Counted from the first letter of the stretch, positions 33,675 through 42,832 are shown. The stretch: DNA of 64,000 bases from an uncultured Lachnospiraceae bacterium (GCA_958402795.1 CATXUX010000001.1:99142-163141), one strand, 5' to 3'. The notes: a model not told the origin generated them from the sequence alone. Translations and numbers: made by a program.

Positions 33675-34324
33675 CGATACCCGATCCCCCAGACTGTCTC
33701 AATCGGCTCCAGGCCCACTTTCTGACATTTTGCGCGAATATTTTTTACATGTTCTGTGATTGCGGAGCTGTCGCTCTCTCCGTCATATCCAAATACATAC
33801 TCATAGATTCTTTCCTTTGAAAATACCTGTCCCCGGTTCAGCGCCAGATATTCACAGATCGCATACTCACTCTTCGTAAGCGCAAGTTCCCTGCCGAGAT
33901 AAAACATTTTCTTCTCATCCGGCCGGAAGTGTACGTCGCCCACATATACCGCATGGTGCTTTTCCCTTCACTCTCTTCTGAGGTGTGCCGCGACTCTCGC
34001 CCGCAGCTCACCGATACCGAACGGCTTTGTAATATAATCATCGCCGCCGGCGCCAAGTCCCCTCACCAGATCCTGCTCCTCTGTCTTCGCTGTAAGAAAC
34101 AAAATCGGACAATCCGCGCGCTCCCGGATCCTCTCACAGAGAGAAAATCCATCGAGTCCCGGCATCATCACATCCAGAAGGATCAGTTGATACGGCTTCA
34201 GATCCATATTTTGTACCTGTGCGGAATCTCCGGTCGCTGTTACCGTATACCCTTCTTTCTCAAGCACCTTTTTCACCAGAGCCAGGATCCCGCTGTCATC
34301 ATCTACTACAAGAATATTAGTCAT
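33647..34324 (-). pseudogene. OmpR-family response regulator interrupted by an in-frame TGA
   Basis: The receiver domain runs from the ATG at 34324 (MTNILVVDDDSGI, with LILLDVMMPGLDGF as phosphoacceptor site and DYITKPFG) to AHLRRE, then TGA at 33968-33970. In the same frame, REKHHAVYVGDVHFRPDEKK and the complete winged-helix DNA-binding domain (LTKSEYAICEYLALNRGQVF...IRAKCQKVG...GIGYRW) follow to 33647. A single base change from an Arg codon (CGA) would explain the stop. Both halves are otherwise intact. A GTG at 33943 might allow reinitiation. It is either a recent loss of function, a readthrough site, or a sequence error. Confidence 0.85.
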
Positions 34325-35108
34325 TGCGCTGCCTTCCTTCATAAAAATGAAACCATGCAAAGATTATGACACAAAACACAGCCATAATCAAGAAACCGAT
34401 GGAGACTGCATGCTGTTCTGTCAGAGCAGCATACCAGGTTATGATCCATGACGTCCCGCCGGCCGAACCGCCCGGCTGCGCTGCACGATAGAGTCCGACA
34501 CAGACTCCCGCCCCCAGTCTGGCGCTCCAGGTGCACGGAACAAAGAACCACAGTCCATCCCCCAGACTCGTCAGAAAAAGTGCCGCCAGCAGAAATTCCG
34601 CGACGCCGACTCCCATCGACACCGTCTGGGAATACCGTAATGTCAGAAAGAGATGGAACAAATAAACCGGAATACATCCGATCCATAATACAGCGATCAG
34701 GATCAGATAATCTGTCACGTCTGTTTTTGTTTCTCCCGGCAGAACTTGAAGGCCAAGCGCGAAACTTGCGATCCCCAGTGTGATTGAGACACCTGCCAGG
34801 GCCAGCAGTGTCAGCCATTTTCCGAAAAGCGCATTCCGTTTTCTGCGTACCGTGCCTAAAAATGTCTGGAAGTGGTTTTCTTCTTCCAGTTCAACGGATT
34901 TTGCGCAGATAATCCCTGCCAGCAGCGGAAGTGCGATGCCGATGATCTGCACAAAGCCGGAGAGTTCTGTAATCTTCTCTAAGTCACGGCAGCTATAATA
35001 TAGTAAAAACGCAATACTTCCGCCCAGCGGTACGAGCAGATGAAACAGCGGCAGAATCGTATGACGCATTTTATACAGTTCTGCCCTGCCAAGGCGTATC
35101 AGTTCCAT
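34317..35108 (-). CDS. ABC-2 permease, lantibiotic-immunity type (second subunit)
   Basis: A 263-residue membrane protein with six helices and a long hydrophobic C-terminal half (FLIMAVFCVIIFAWFHFYEGRQ). The N-terminal AELYKMRHTILPLFHLLVPLGG and the segment LEEENHFQTFLGTVRRKRNALFGKWL fit the MutG/EpiG family of permeases in lantibiotic-protection transporters. It starts just after the first permease gene ends and overlaps the response regulator start by 8 bp. With the other permease and the ATPase it would form a LanFEG or CprABC-type complex that removes peptides from the membrane. Confidence 0.85.
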   Translation of the reverse strand: MELIRLGRAELYKMRHTILPLFHLLVPLGGSIAFLLYYSCRDLEKITELSGFVQIIGIALPLLAGIICAKSVELEEENHFQTFLGTVRRKRNALFGKWLTLLALAGVSITLGIASFALGLQVLPGETKTDVTDYLILIAVLWIGCIPVYLFHLFLTLRYSQTVSMGVGVAEFLLAALFLTSLGDGLWFFVPCTWSARLGAGVCVGLYRAAQPGGSAGGTSWIITWYAALTEQHAVSIGFLIMAVFCVIIFAWFHFYEGRQRND

Positions 35109-35109
35109 C

Positions 35110-35901
35110 TCACTTCCCCCTTTCTGCCCGTACAGTAAACCACTTTCGTGTCAGAAACCACAACAGCACAAACCACAATACCGACGCCGGTATTCCGATC
35201 AGCAGACTTTGCGGATCTGTCATCTGCGGAGAATACGTCAGCTCTCCCGGGACTGCCGGAAGACCGTTGGGGAGCACCCCCAGCAGCGGACACATCATTC
35301 TTGCAGACAGCGCCTGCGGAACCAGCATATAATACGGCGTCAGTGAGACGTCCTCCGAGATGACAAAATAACTTGCCACATGAATCAGCAGTGTCCAGAA
35401 TGTTCCGATCTTCTGTGAAAGGAACAGGCAAAATGGGATCTGCCACAAAAACGAAACCCACATCACCAGTGACGCCGCAACCTGCATCGGGACAGACGGA
35501 TTCAGTGTAAATTTGATATGCAGCGCCGTCTCCATGAGCCAGCCGCCAAAAACCGTAAAGAAAGTCATAACGATCGTAGCAATTCCCGAAATGCATGCAC
35601 CGTAGAATACTTTCGCATCCCAGATCTGTCCCGGATCGCAGGGCATGGTAAAAATGGTCCGGTTCTTCTCCCGTCCGTCCTTCGCACTGATCATTCCGCA
35701 GACGATCGCCGCCATTCCCGGAAACAAGATCATATACCACCAGTTGTAACTGTCGACCGTGAAAAAATTATGGGTAAGCATCGCCGCAAAGAAAACAGAA
35801 CAGAACGGCATGAGTACAGTCACTTTCTGCATCGAGGAATTCCGGTACTTCAACTGTTCCGCCTGAAAATACGGATTCATTGCAATTACATATGCCCTCA
35901 T
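35110..35901 (-). CDS. ABC-2 permease, lantibiotic-immunity type (first subunit)
   Basis: A 263-residue membrane protein with six helices. It begins MRAYVIAMNPYFQAEQLKYR, the polar start usual for MutE/EpiE permeases, and has MISAKDGREKNRTIFTMPCDPGQIWDAKVFYG between helices two and three, the conserved cytoplasmic loop that contacts the ATPase. Same length as its partner, as usual for the E and G subunits. It overlaps the ATPase gene by four bases. Confidence 0.87.
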   Translation of the reverse strand: MRAYVIAMNPYFQAEQLKYRNSSMQKVTVLMPFCSVFFAAMLTHNFFTVDSYNWWYMILFPGMAAIVCGMISAKDGREKNRTIFTMPCDPGQIWDAKVFYGACISGIATIVMTFFTVFGGWLMETALHIKFTLNPSVPMQVAASLVMWVSFLWQIPFCLFLSQKIGTFWTLLIHVASYFVISEDVSLTPYYMLVPQALSARMMCPLLGVLPNGLPAVPGELTYSPQMTDPQSLLIGIPASVLWFVLLWFLTRKWFTVRAERGK

Positions 35902-36659
35902 CGGATCCCCTCCCTCTGCTGCCGTTCTACAATATCCATAAACAGTGCCTCCAGGTCACTCTGTCCGGCCCCGGACTGTCCCTGCCGTTTTTCCCAGCCT
36001 GCATTTTCCGCCTCACAGAGCGGACTTTCATACTCCAGCCGTCCGTTTACGATAATTCCGACATAGTCCGCAACTTGTTCAATCTCCGACAAAATGTGAC
36101 TCGACACCAGTACCGTGATTCCCTGTCCGGGAAATGATCGGATCAGTTCCCTAAGCTCCTGGATTCCGAGAGGATCCAGGCCATTGACCGGCTCGTCAAG
36201 CACCAGAAATTTCGGATGGTTCAGCAGCGCGACCGCAATCCCGAGCCGTTGTTTCATTCCCAGAGAAAATGCCCCTGCTTTTTTCTTTCCTGTCCCACCA
36301 AGACCTGTCAGCTTTAAGACCTCCGCGATCCTGCTGTCCGGGATTCCCAGTATCAGTGCGCGGACCTTCAGGTTCTCCCATGCGGACAGATTCTCATAGA
36401 TGGGCGGTGTCTCGACCAGTGCACCGATCTCTGCCAGATCTGTTCTGGACCACTCATGTCCCTGAAACGAAACCGTGCCCCCGTCCGGCCGCAAAATCCC
36501 CGTCAATATCTTCAAAAGCGTCGATTTCCCCGCGCCGTTCGGTCCGAGAAGTCCGTATACACACTGTTCCGGTATCGACAGAGATACGTGGTCCAGCGCT
36601 TTCTGTCTGCGAAAAGATTTTGATACATCCTGCATCGCTACAATATTTTTCTTCATCAT
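35898..36659 (-). CDS. ABC transporter ATP-binding protein, lantibiotic-immunity type
   Basis: A 253-residue ATPase from tandem ATGs after AGGAGGTGGAT. Walker A is GPNGAGKSTLLKIL, the signature is FSLGMKQRLGIAVALLNHP, Walker B is KFLVLDEPVNGLDP and the H-loop is SSHILSE. The E-loop-like GALVETPPIYENLSAWENL in place of the usual Q-loop glutamine context marks the LanF/CprA class. First gene of the ATPase-permease-permease-regulator-kinase operon, an order like C. difficile cpr systems that protect against cationic peptides. Confidence 0.92.
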   Translation of the reverse strand: MMKKNIVAMQDVSKSFRRQKALDHVSLSIPEQCVYGLLGPNGAGKSTLLKILTGILRPDGGTVSFQGHEWSRTDLAEIGALVETPPIYENLSAWENLKVRALILGIPDSRIAEVLKLTGLGGTGKKKAGAFSLGMKQRLGIAVALLNHPKFLVLDEPVNGLDPLGIQELRELIRSFPGQGITVLVSSHILSEIEQVADYVGIIVNGRLEYESPLCEAENAGWEKRQGQSGAGQSDLEALFMDIVERQQREGIR

Positions 36660-36713
36660 ATCCACCTCCTGTAACAGAAGGATACGATACAATTCTAAGG
36701 AATTTATAAGGTT

Positions 36714-37250
36714 TCACAAAAATTCGGAAAAATCTATTTTAAGATTCTTCCCGTAAATTCCGACCGGAACCGGTTCCAGAAAAGTATAGTCCTGCACTTC
36801 GTCATGTTCATAATCATATACGCGCACACACTTTTTATCCGGATCCACGATCCAATATTCCCGAACCCCGTATTCCTGATACTTTGCCTGCTTTATGAGA
36901 TAATCTTTACTTCTGGAGCTTTCCGATACGATCTCAACAGCCAGGTCCGGACCGCCATGGCATCCTTTTTCATCTACCTTACGGTCATCACATGTCACGA
37001 CAAGGTCAGGCTCTACATACTGGTTTAATTCATTCAAATACACGGCGAACGGTGCAAAAAACACTTCGCACGTTCCTTGATGGTCACGGATATAACTTCT
37101 GAATTCATAATGCAGAAATCCCAATATCCTCTGATGCGTTGCGGTTGGCGTCGCCATCATATATATTTTTCCGTCGATCAGTTCCGCCCGTACATCTTCC
37201 GGAAGTGCTTCGATATCCGCGATCGTATAACTTGATTCCTCTTGTTTCAT
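36714..37250 (-). CDS. Uma2 family (DUF820) restriction-endonuclease-fold protein
   Basis: A 178-residue protein of the Uma2 family, PD-(D/E)XK nuclease fold. The typical start YTIADIEALPEDVRAELIDGKIYMM, then the fold's catalytic strand YVEPDLVV, GGPDLAVEIVSESSRSKDYLIKQAKYQEYGVREYWIVDP (in pieces) with the E-x-S context, and a C-terminal FLEPVPVGIYG strand. Family members are widespread and poorly understood. The ATG at 37250 is favoured because relatives begin there, but an ATG at 37298 also has a good site (GGAGG), which would add 16 residues. Confidence 0.85.
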   Translation of the reverse strand: MKQEESSYTIADIEALPEDVRAELIDGKIYMMATPTATHQRILGFLHYEFRSYIRDHQGTCEVFFAPFAVYLNELNQYVEPDLVVTCDDRKVDEKGCHGGPDLAVEIVSESSRSKDYLIKQAKYQEYGVREYWIVDPDKKCVRVYDYEHDEVQDYTFLEPVPVGIYGKNLKIDFSEFL

Positions 37251-37298
37251 AGCCAGGTTGCCTCCAATATTTCTTTGTTTCTTCTGTGGGATTCCCAT

Positions 37299-37573
37299 AT
37301 GGCATTTCCTCCTTCATCCTATGCTTCTAAATTGATACTGTTTTTCATCAAAGTTGAATTTTCCGGCCGAATGCCAATGAAAATCCGATTCTCTCATCAA
37401 ACGATGGGAGTGCTGTCAGCGTTAGAATTCATGAAATGTCTGCTGACGATTTTGACGTAGATCAAGCTTAGCATAATACTCCCCCAAATACAATACCGGA
37501 ATCTTGCACAAAAAAATGCACAAACAGTCCTGATCCGGACTGTCCGTGCATGTTATCCTTCCTGTTTCATAAT
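37299..37573. other. intergenic stretch with terminator
   Basis: Holds the HAD-gene terminator (37516-37551) and an upstream region that reads like degraded coding sequence (KVEFSGRMPMKIRFSHQ on the plus strand), without start or ribosome site. I cannot assign the fragment. Confidence 0.4.
37510..37551 (-). terminator. terminator after the tetR-HAD operon
   Basis: On the minus strand, ATGCACGGACAGTCC and GGACTGTTTGTGCAT pair, followed by seven T residues. Confidence 0.85.
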
Positions 37574-38281
37574 TCAGCGCTGTGCTTTCAATGCTCCCTC
37601 AATCAGCATCCGCAGTTCTTCCTCTGTTGTCACGCATGCGTCTGCCTGTGAGTCTGCCGGCACCGGATGTTTTCTCCGGTTCATCCATACCGCACAGAGT
37701 CCCGCGCCCTTGGCTCCAAGCACGTCATTTTCGTAGGAATCCCCGATATACCATACTTCTTCCTGCCGCAGATTCATTTTTTCACATGCGAAGTCAAAAA
37801 TTCCCCGCTCCGGCTTCGGGATCCCCACATCAGCAGAAACAAAAACATGTTCCCGGTCGATCCACTGCAGTACGCCCAGCGCCTGCACTTTATCCCACTG
37901 ATGTGCGGACGGGCCGTTCGTGATGATCCCGGTCTGTACTTTCCGGCTGCAGAATTCCAGCAGATCTTTCATCGTGTCCGACATCGTGATCTCATGCTGG
38001 TATGTCTCATATACTTCCTGAAAACGAAGCGCTTCCTGCTCAGAAACGGTAGTCCCGAAGTCCTCCATCGCACGCCGGATCCGGTATATATACATCTCCT
38101 GCATGGATATCTCGCCGGACATCGACTTTGCATATACTTCATCACTGTACTTCCGGCTGCTTTTGAATACTGCTTCCGCCGGATATTCATATTTTTCTGC
38201 AAATAAATCCTGATACGCCCTGACAAACGGCTGTGTCATATCGTAGAGGGTATCGTCTATGTCAAATAATATTGCCTTCAT
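37574..38281 (-). CDS. HAD-superfamily hydrolase (subfamily IA)
   Basis: A 235-residue phosphatase of the haloacid dehalogenase superfamily. The nucleophile motif is FDIDDTLYD (residues 6-14), motif II is ITNGP near 119, motif III Lys in GIPKPERGIF near 155 and motif IV is YIGDSYENDVLGAKGAG near 178. A helical cap between motifs I and II classifies it as type C1, with a likely small phosphorylated substrate such as a nucleotide or sugar. It starts at the stop of the TetR gene (4-bp overlap), so the two are co-transcribed. Confidence 0.9.
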   Translation of the reverse strand: MKAILFDIDDTLYDMTQPFVRAYQDLFAEKYEYPAEAVFKSSRKYSDEVYAKSMSGEISMQEMYIYRIRRAMEDFGTTVSEQEALRFQEVYETYQHEITMSDTMKDLLEFCSRKVQTGIITNGPSAHQWDKVQALGVLQWIDREHVFVSADVGIPKPERGIFDFACEKMNLRQEEVWYIGDSYENDVLGAKGAGLCAVWMNRRKHPVPADSQADACVTTEEELRMLIEGALKAQR

Positions 38282-38919
38282 TTCGTCGTTTCCTTTCTTG
38301 CGATACTTAACAGATCTGAGGCGGCCTCTTCATAGGTCTTATCAAAAAATCCAAGCGCCCCCTCACTGATCAGGGTGATAATATACTCCAGCAGTTTTTC
38401 AATCGGTATTTTCTTTCCGGTTTCGTACCAGTATGTGACCATTGACGTGAGGGTACCTATTATATATGTCAGCACATATTCCTCTGCTTCCTTGTGTTCC
38501 GTAACGTTTCCTTTTTCACTGGTCATCACCACCGTTCGGACAATTTCTCTCATCCGCTCTTTGAGCTTCACCCGGAATGCAGGATCTCCCTGATTGCTGA
38601 GCAGAATAAAAATCCTGTCGTCAAATTCGGCAAACACTTTCGCATTCTTTCCGATGAACTCTGTCAAGCTGCAGTACTCCATCTCGCCGACCTGTCTCCT
38701 CAGATATTCTCCAAACTGCTCCAGCAGTTCCTGTTCCTGCTGCTCCAGAAGGTCATAGATATCCGTATAATATTCATAGAATGTTCCCCGGTTGAGTCCC
38801 GCCTTCTTTGTAATAGCTCCGATAGAAATCTTTTCAATCCGCTTCGTCTCAAATAACTCCCAGAACGCATCCACCAGTTTTTGCCTTGTCCGCGCCGTCA
38901 CCTCCGGCTGCTTCTTCAT
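38278..38919 (-). CDS. TetR-family transcriptional regulator
   Basis: A 213-residue repressor. The N-terminal DNA-binding domain is LVDAFWELFETKRIEKISIGAITKKAGLNRGTFYEYYTDIYDLLEQ (in pieces), with the helix-turn-helix at residues about 28-50. The C-terminal 140 residues are helical, ligand-binding and not assignable to a specific ligand. It is transcribed away from an ABC exporter operon, with inverted-repeat operators in the shared upstream region; the exporter is its obvious target. The HAD gene follows. Confidence 0.92.
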   Translation of the reverse strand: MKKQPEVTARTRQKLVDAFWELFETKRIEKISIGAITKKAGLNRGTFYEYYTDIYDLLEQQEQELLEQFGEYLRRQVGEMEYCSLTEFIGKNAKVFAEFDDRIFILLSNQGDPAFRVKLKERMREIVRTVVMTSEKGNVTEHKEAEEYVLTYIIGTLTSMVTYWYETGKKIPIEKLLEYIITLISEGALGFFDKTYEEAASDLLSIARKETTK

Positions 38920-38945
38920 CTTGCTTCATCCCTTTCTTCATTATC

Positions 38946-39022
38946 AACCAACAAGTTGTTGAAAATTGTTGGTTGACTATTTTCTCATAATGGATATAAT
39001 CAATTATACAACAACTTGTTGG
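38946..39022. promoter_or_regulatory. TetR operators between tetR and the ABC operon
   Basis: CAACAAGTTGTTG (38950-38962) and its exact reverse complement CAACAACTTGTTG (39010-39022) flank the divergent control region. A longer inverted repeat, CAACCAACAA (38946-38955) and TTGTTGGTTG (38967-38976), surrounds the first site. Confidence 0.75.
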
Positions 39023-39131
39023 GTAATTCAATGCTTTTGTGAATTTATTTCTTTTTTTATATTTTTAAATACAAAGAAATAGATTTATTGCATTGCGGGT
39101 TGTATATATTTTATTCTAAGGAGGTACACAG

Positions 39132-40043
39132 ATGTCTATCATTGAAGTGTCGCATCTTACAAAAGATTATGGACACGGCAGAGGCGTTTTTGACGTTTCC
39201 ATCGAGACAAATCAGGGAGAATGCTATGGTTTCCTCGGTCCGAACGGCGCAGGAAAGACGACAACGATCCGACACCTGATGGGATTTTCAAAACCACAGA
39301 AAGGAACCACGTCCATCGAAGGAAAAGACAGCTGGAAGTATTCCGCGCAATTGCAGAATACGGTCGGATATCTTCCCGGCGAGATCGCACTGCCTGCCGG
39401 ATTGACGGGAACGGAGTTTCTCCGGATGATGGCGCAGATGCGTGATGTAAAGGATGATTCTTATTTAAAGATGCTTCTGGACAGATTTCAGCTTGACCCG
39501 AATATCGGGACAAAGCAGATGAGTCTCGGGGTGAAGCGGAAACTGGCGGTCGTCACCGCGTTCATGCACGATCCGGATATTTTGATTCTGGATGAACCGA
39601 CGTCCGGTCTGGACCCGATCATGCAGCAGGTGTTTATTGACTACATTGCGGAAGAGAAGAAACGCGGGAAGACGATTTTCCTCTCCTCGCATATCTTCCA
39701 CGAAGTCGATGCAACCTGCGACCGCATCGCAATCATCAAGGACGGGAAGATCGTCTCTGAATTCCAGGCGGACGACCTGAAAAACAGAAGTGAAAAGACC
39801 TACCGGGTAACCTTTGGCGACCGGGAGTCTTATGATCGTTTCACACAGCTTCCCTATGAGTTTACATCGAAGAATCCGGGGAAGGTCCGTGCACGTGTAA
39901 AGATGGACTCCGGCGAGGTCAACCGACTGATCGCAGATATCGCAGACCTGAACGTCGTTGATTTCCATGAGATACCATTTACACTGGAAAACTATTTCAT
40001 GCAGTTTTATAAAGAAGACCGTGTATTTGAGGGGGTGAAATAA
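39132..40043 (+). CDS. ABC transporter ATP-binding protein (first of two)
   Basis: A 303-residue ATPase of the drug-exporter (DrrA-like) class. It has Walker A GPNGAGKTTTIRH near residue 38, a signature of the unusual form MSLGVKRKLAVVTAFMHDP, Walker B ILILDEPTSGLDP and H-loop SSHIFHE. The last 80 residues form the C-terminal regulatory domain seen in this class. AAGGAGGT precedes the ATG. It and the next ATPase begin with the same HLTKDYGHGRGVFD pattern, so they arose by duplication. Controlled by the divergent TetR regulator. Confidence 0.93.
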   Translation: MSIIEVSHLTKDYGHGRGVFDVSIETNQGECYGFLGPNGAGKTTTIRHLMGFSKPQKGTTSIEGKDSWKYSAQLQNTVGYLPGEIALPAGLTGTEFLRMMAQMRDVKDDSYLKMLLDRFQLDPNIGTKQMSLGVKRKLAVVTAFMHDPDILILDEPTSGLDPIMQQVFIDYIAEEKKRGKTIFLSSHIFHEVDATCDRIAIIKDGKIVSEFQADDLKNRSEKTYRVTFGDRESYDRFTQLPYEFTSKNPGKVRARVKMDSGEVNRLIADIADLNVVDFHEIPFTLENYFMQFYKEDRVFEGVK

Positions 40044-40957
40044 TGACTGATTCTATGATCCACATTGAACACATGACGAAGGACTATGGACATGGGCGGG
40101 GCGTCTTTGATATCAGCCTGGATATCCCGAAAGGACAAGTGTTCGGCTATGTCGGAACGAACGGCTCCGGTAAGACCACCACGATCCGGCAGTTGATGGG
40201 ATTTGTACGCCCGGACAAAGGAACTGCTTCTGTAAACGGGTTGGATTCCTGGAAACGTTCCACCGATATCATGAACTATGTAAGCTATGTTCCCGGCGAG
40301 ATCGCATTCCCTTCTCTGGCAACCGGAACAGACTTTTTAAAGCTGCAGGCGGAATACCTGGGGGTTCGTGATTTTACATATATGAACCATGTCATCTCCA
40401 TGCTCCAGCTCGATCCGTCAGCCAATCTGAAGCGGATGTCGAAAGGAATGAAGCAAAAAACAGCCATTGTTGCGGCAATGATGGGAGAAAAAGAGATTCT
40501 GATCCTGGATGAGCCGACCACCGGTCTGGATCCGCTGATGCGCGACGCTTTTCTGGAGCTGATCCGCGAAGAGAAGAGAAAAGGGCACACCGTGTTCATG
40601 TCCAGCCACATTTTTGAAGAGATCGAAGATGTCTGCGACAAGGTTGCCATGATCAAAGACGGACACCTCATCGATACCGTCGATCTCTGGAATCTTCGTC
40701 ACTGGAAGACAAAAACCTTTGACATTACTTTCTCTTCCAGAGAGGACTACGATCGCTTTTTATCCGGCTGGAACCAGATTTCCAAGCAGGATCCGGAAAC
40801 GCTGTCCTGTCAGATTGTAATGCCGGTAGAAGATATAAAATTATTATTTCAGACCTTAAAAGATTGCTCTGTTGCATCTCTGCGGGAAGAGCATATCACA
40901 TTGAACGATTATTTTACGCAGATTTATGCAAAATCCCCTGTAGATGACGGGAAGTAA
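40043..40957 (+). CDS. ABC transporter ATP-binding protein (second of two)
   Basis: A 304-residue paralogue of the preceding ATPase (MTKDYGHGRGVFDISLDIPKG). Walker A is GTNGSGKTTTIRQ, the signature MSKGMKQKTAIVAAMMGEK, Walker B ILILDEPTTGLDP and H-loop SSHIFEE. Its ATG overlaps the stop of the first gene by one base. Two ATPase genes with one permease suggests a heterodimeric ATPase pair; the permease may function as one large subunit or dimer. Confidence 0.93.
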   Translation: MTDSMIHIEHMTKDYGHGRGVFDISLDIPKGQVFGYVGTNGSGKTTTIRQLMGFVRPDKGTASVNGLDSWKRSTDIMNYVSYVPGEIAFPSLATGTDFLKLQAEYLGVRDFTYMNHVISMLQLDPSANLKRMSKGMKQKTAIVAAMMGEKEILILDEPTTGLDPLMRDAFLELIREEKRKGHTVFMSSHIFEEIEDVCDKVAMIKDGHLIDTVDLWNLRHWKTKTFDITFSSREDYDRFLSGWNQISKQDPETLSCQIVMPVEDIKLLFQTLKDCSVASLREEHITLNDYFTQIYAKSPVDDGK

Positions 40958-40983
40958 GCAGCAATGAAAGGAGATTATTGAAA

Positions 40984-42174
40984 ATGAACCGAAAAACAAC
41001 AAAATTTTATTCCGGGACACTGATGAAGCAGAACATAAAGTCGAATTATCTTCTGACGATTGTCATCACGGCCGTCATGTGTCTGATCTGCGTTGTCACC
41101 ACATACGCAATGAGTATTATGAAGGAATATGAGAATACGGAAGACGTCACCGAGGCGCAGGAAGATTTCTATTCCTACTTATATGTAATGGCTTCGTATA
41201 ACGAGATGGCCGGCACGGATCTTTCCTATGAAGATTTTGAAAATACAGACGATAAAACAATGTATGAAACTGCTTTTGCCATGATCAACCAGCAGGATCC
41301 TGATATGGATCTGTCCGTAGACGGACTGGAGCAGGCGGCAGAAGACCTGAGTAAAGGAGACGCCCCGATTGAAACGTACGTAGATGAATTCGAATATGTC
41401 TATGCCCTTGGCCAGGTGAAGGGATGCTTCAGCGGCGAGGATCTGGATATCTCCGGTCTGATGGAAACCATGCTGGAAACGATGGGCGTAGAACCGGAGA
41501 AGCTGGAAGCGCTTGCTGAAATGGATTCTGCCGCACTCTTTACCCAGATGGATTACACGATCATGGGACTGTTGCCGATCTTCCTGTACATCGTGATCGT
41601 CGCGAATTCTCTGATCGTAAACCAGGTAGACCACGGGTCCATGGCATATGTACTCTCGACGCCGACAAAGCGTTCCGCTGTCGTGAATACCCAGGCGCTT
41701 TTTATGATCGTCACACCGTTTTTGATGATCGCCGTTACCTGTATCGCACGGCTGATCGCATCCTTTGCCTGGTTCGATGAAGTCAACGTCTCCCAGACGA
41801 TTGTTCTCTACCTTGGTATGTATATTCTGGTCGAGGCAGTTGCAGGAATCTGCTACATGGGAAGCTGTATTTTCGACCGGAGCGGAAAATCCATGGGATT
41901 CGGAGGTGGACTCACCGTATGGTTCTTCCTTGCTTCCCTGCTTGGAATGTTTGGCTCGGATGACTTTGTAAGCCTTGGATTTGGTGCAGAAGCTCTCGGT
42001 GTATTCAACAATCTGACACTGGTCGGCCTGTATGACATCAATTCCATCATGACCGTCGGAACCGGCGATCTGAATACAGACTTTGTCTGGAAACTAGGTG
42101 TTCTTGCCGTCATCGCAGCCGTATGCTATATCATCGGCGCAGAGCGGTTTAAGAAGAAAGACCTGCCGCTGTAA
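40984..42174 (+). CDS. ABC transporter permease of the TetR-regulated exporter
   Basis: A 396-residue membrane protein. One helix near residues 20-45 is followed by an acidic extracytoplasmic part of about 145 residues (DVTEAQEDFYSYLYVM...), then five or six helices, typical of ABC-2 permeases with a large external loop. The VDHGSMAYVLSTPTKRSAVVNTQ segment after the second helix is the conserved contact loop with the ATPase. The ATG at 40984 is preferred over the TTG at 40978 for its spacing to AAAGGAG. Confidence 0.87.
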   Translation: MNRKTTKFYSGTLMKQNIKSNYLLTIVITAVMCLICVVTTYAMSIMKEYENTEDVTEAQEDFYSYLYVMASYNEMAGTDLSYEDFENTDDKTMYETAFAMINQQDPDMDLSVDGLEQAAEDLSKGDAPIETYVDEFEYVYALGQVKGCFSGEDLDISGLMETMLETMGVEPEKLEALAEMDSAALFTQMDYTIMGLLPIFLYIVIVANSLIVNQVDHGSMAYVLSTPTKRSAVVNTQALFMIVTPFLMIAVTCIARLIASFAWFDEVNVSQTIVLYLGMYILVEAVAGICYMGSCIFDRSGKSMGFGGGLTVWFFLASLLGMFGSDDFVSLGFGAEALGVFNNLTLVGLYDINSIMTVGTGDLNTDFVWKLGVLAVIAAVCYIIGAERFKKKDLPL

Positions 42175-42265
42175 AAACAGTCCGGCCAGGCAGAAAAAAG
42201 CCGCGATTTAACATAGATTTTTCATTCTTTTGTACATAGATTTTATATAATCCTGATATAGTGTA

Positions 42266-42480
42266 GATACCAAGGTCAAAAGGTCTGAACCCACATGAGC
42301 TTGCTCATAGGTGGGTGAACGACCTTGGGACCTGCCCCAGAATGAGGATAAAAGTGGGGCGTAAGCCACACGATATCCGAATGCTGGGTAGGATTGTGGG
42401 TTGCTGAGTGCCGGTGGCACTCGTTTAGCAACGACCGGAGTGGAACGTAGACGCGTAGCACGAAACAATCCGGAGGTATC
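42266..42480 (+). repeat. structured repeat element, copy 1
   Basis: A 215-bp element bounded by GATACC and GGTATC, shared with 53307-53517 (opposite strand). Conserved blocks include GTGGGGCGTAAGCCACACG, GATATCCGAA and GCGTAGCACGAAACAATCCG. Two hairpins change in sequence but keep their pairing: here ACCCAC-ATGAGC-TT-GCTCAT-AGGTGGGT (one T more in one arm) and GTTGCT-GAGTGCC-GGT-GGCACTC...AGCAAC. No open frame is present. It may be a non-coding RNA or a non-autonomous mobile element. Confidence 0.8.
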
Positions 42481-42533
42481 ATAGTTTGGGTCTTTTGCCC
42501 CCAAAGAAGAACGGATTCAGAAGACTGTGAGGG

Positions 42534-42788
42534 ATGACAATGTACAGAGCGATATGGGAAACAACCAAGCGGCTGACGCGTAAAAGAGGACGGATTCCCC
42601 TTTATCTTGGGATTCTGATCCTGCTGTGGATGGTAGCCATCACCGCTGTTACTGTAACAATATGTGTGATATTTCAACTGGAAAGCTCTGCCGCACTTTC
42701 CACCGGACTGTGCGCAGGCGGATACGCCGGAGTGATTTTCGGACTGTTTGGCGGAATTTTATATTTACAGCGAAATCTATCTTGTTGA
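42534..42788 (+). CDS. small two-helix membrane protein
   Basis: An 84-residue protein with a basic start (MTMYRAIWETTKRLTRKRGR), one hydrophobic helix (about 22-48) and a second (about 55-76, GLCAGGYAGVIFGLFGGILY). I recognise no family. A strong terminator follows directly, supporting that this is a real transcript end. The structured repeat ends just upstream. The ribosome site (GAGGGATG) is only fair. Confidence 0.55.
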   Translation: MTMYRAIWETTKRLTRKRGRIPLYLGILILLWMVAITAVTVTICVIFQLESSAALSTGLCAGGYAGVIFGLFGGILYLQRNLSC

Positions 42789-42794
42789 TATACC

Positions 42795-42832
42795 GGACTG
42801 CTGCACAAATCATGTGCGGCAGTCCTTTTTTT
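42795..42832 (+). terminator. terminator after the small membrane protein
   Basis: GGACTGCTGCACA and TGTGCGGCAGTCC arms (one mismatch) with seven T residues. Confidence 0.9.

Noticed and set aside
42208..42677. Minus-strand frames across the structured repeat as a transposase
   Set aside because: No transposase motif is present; frames are not shared with the second copy of the repeat.
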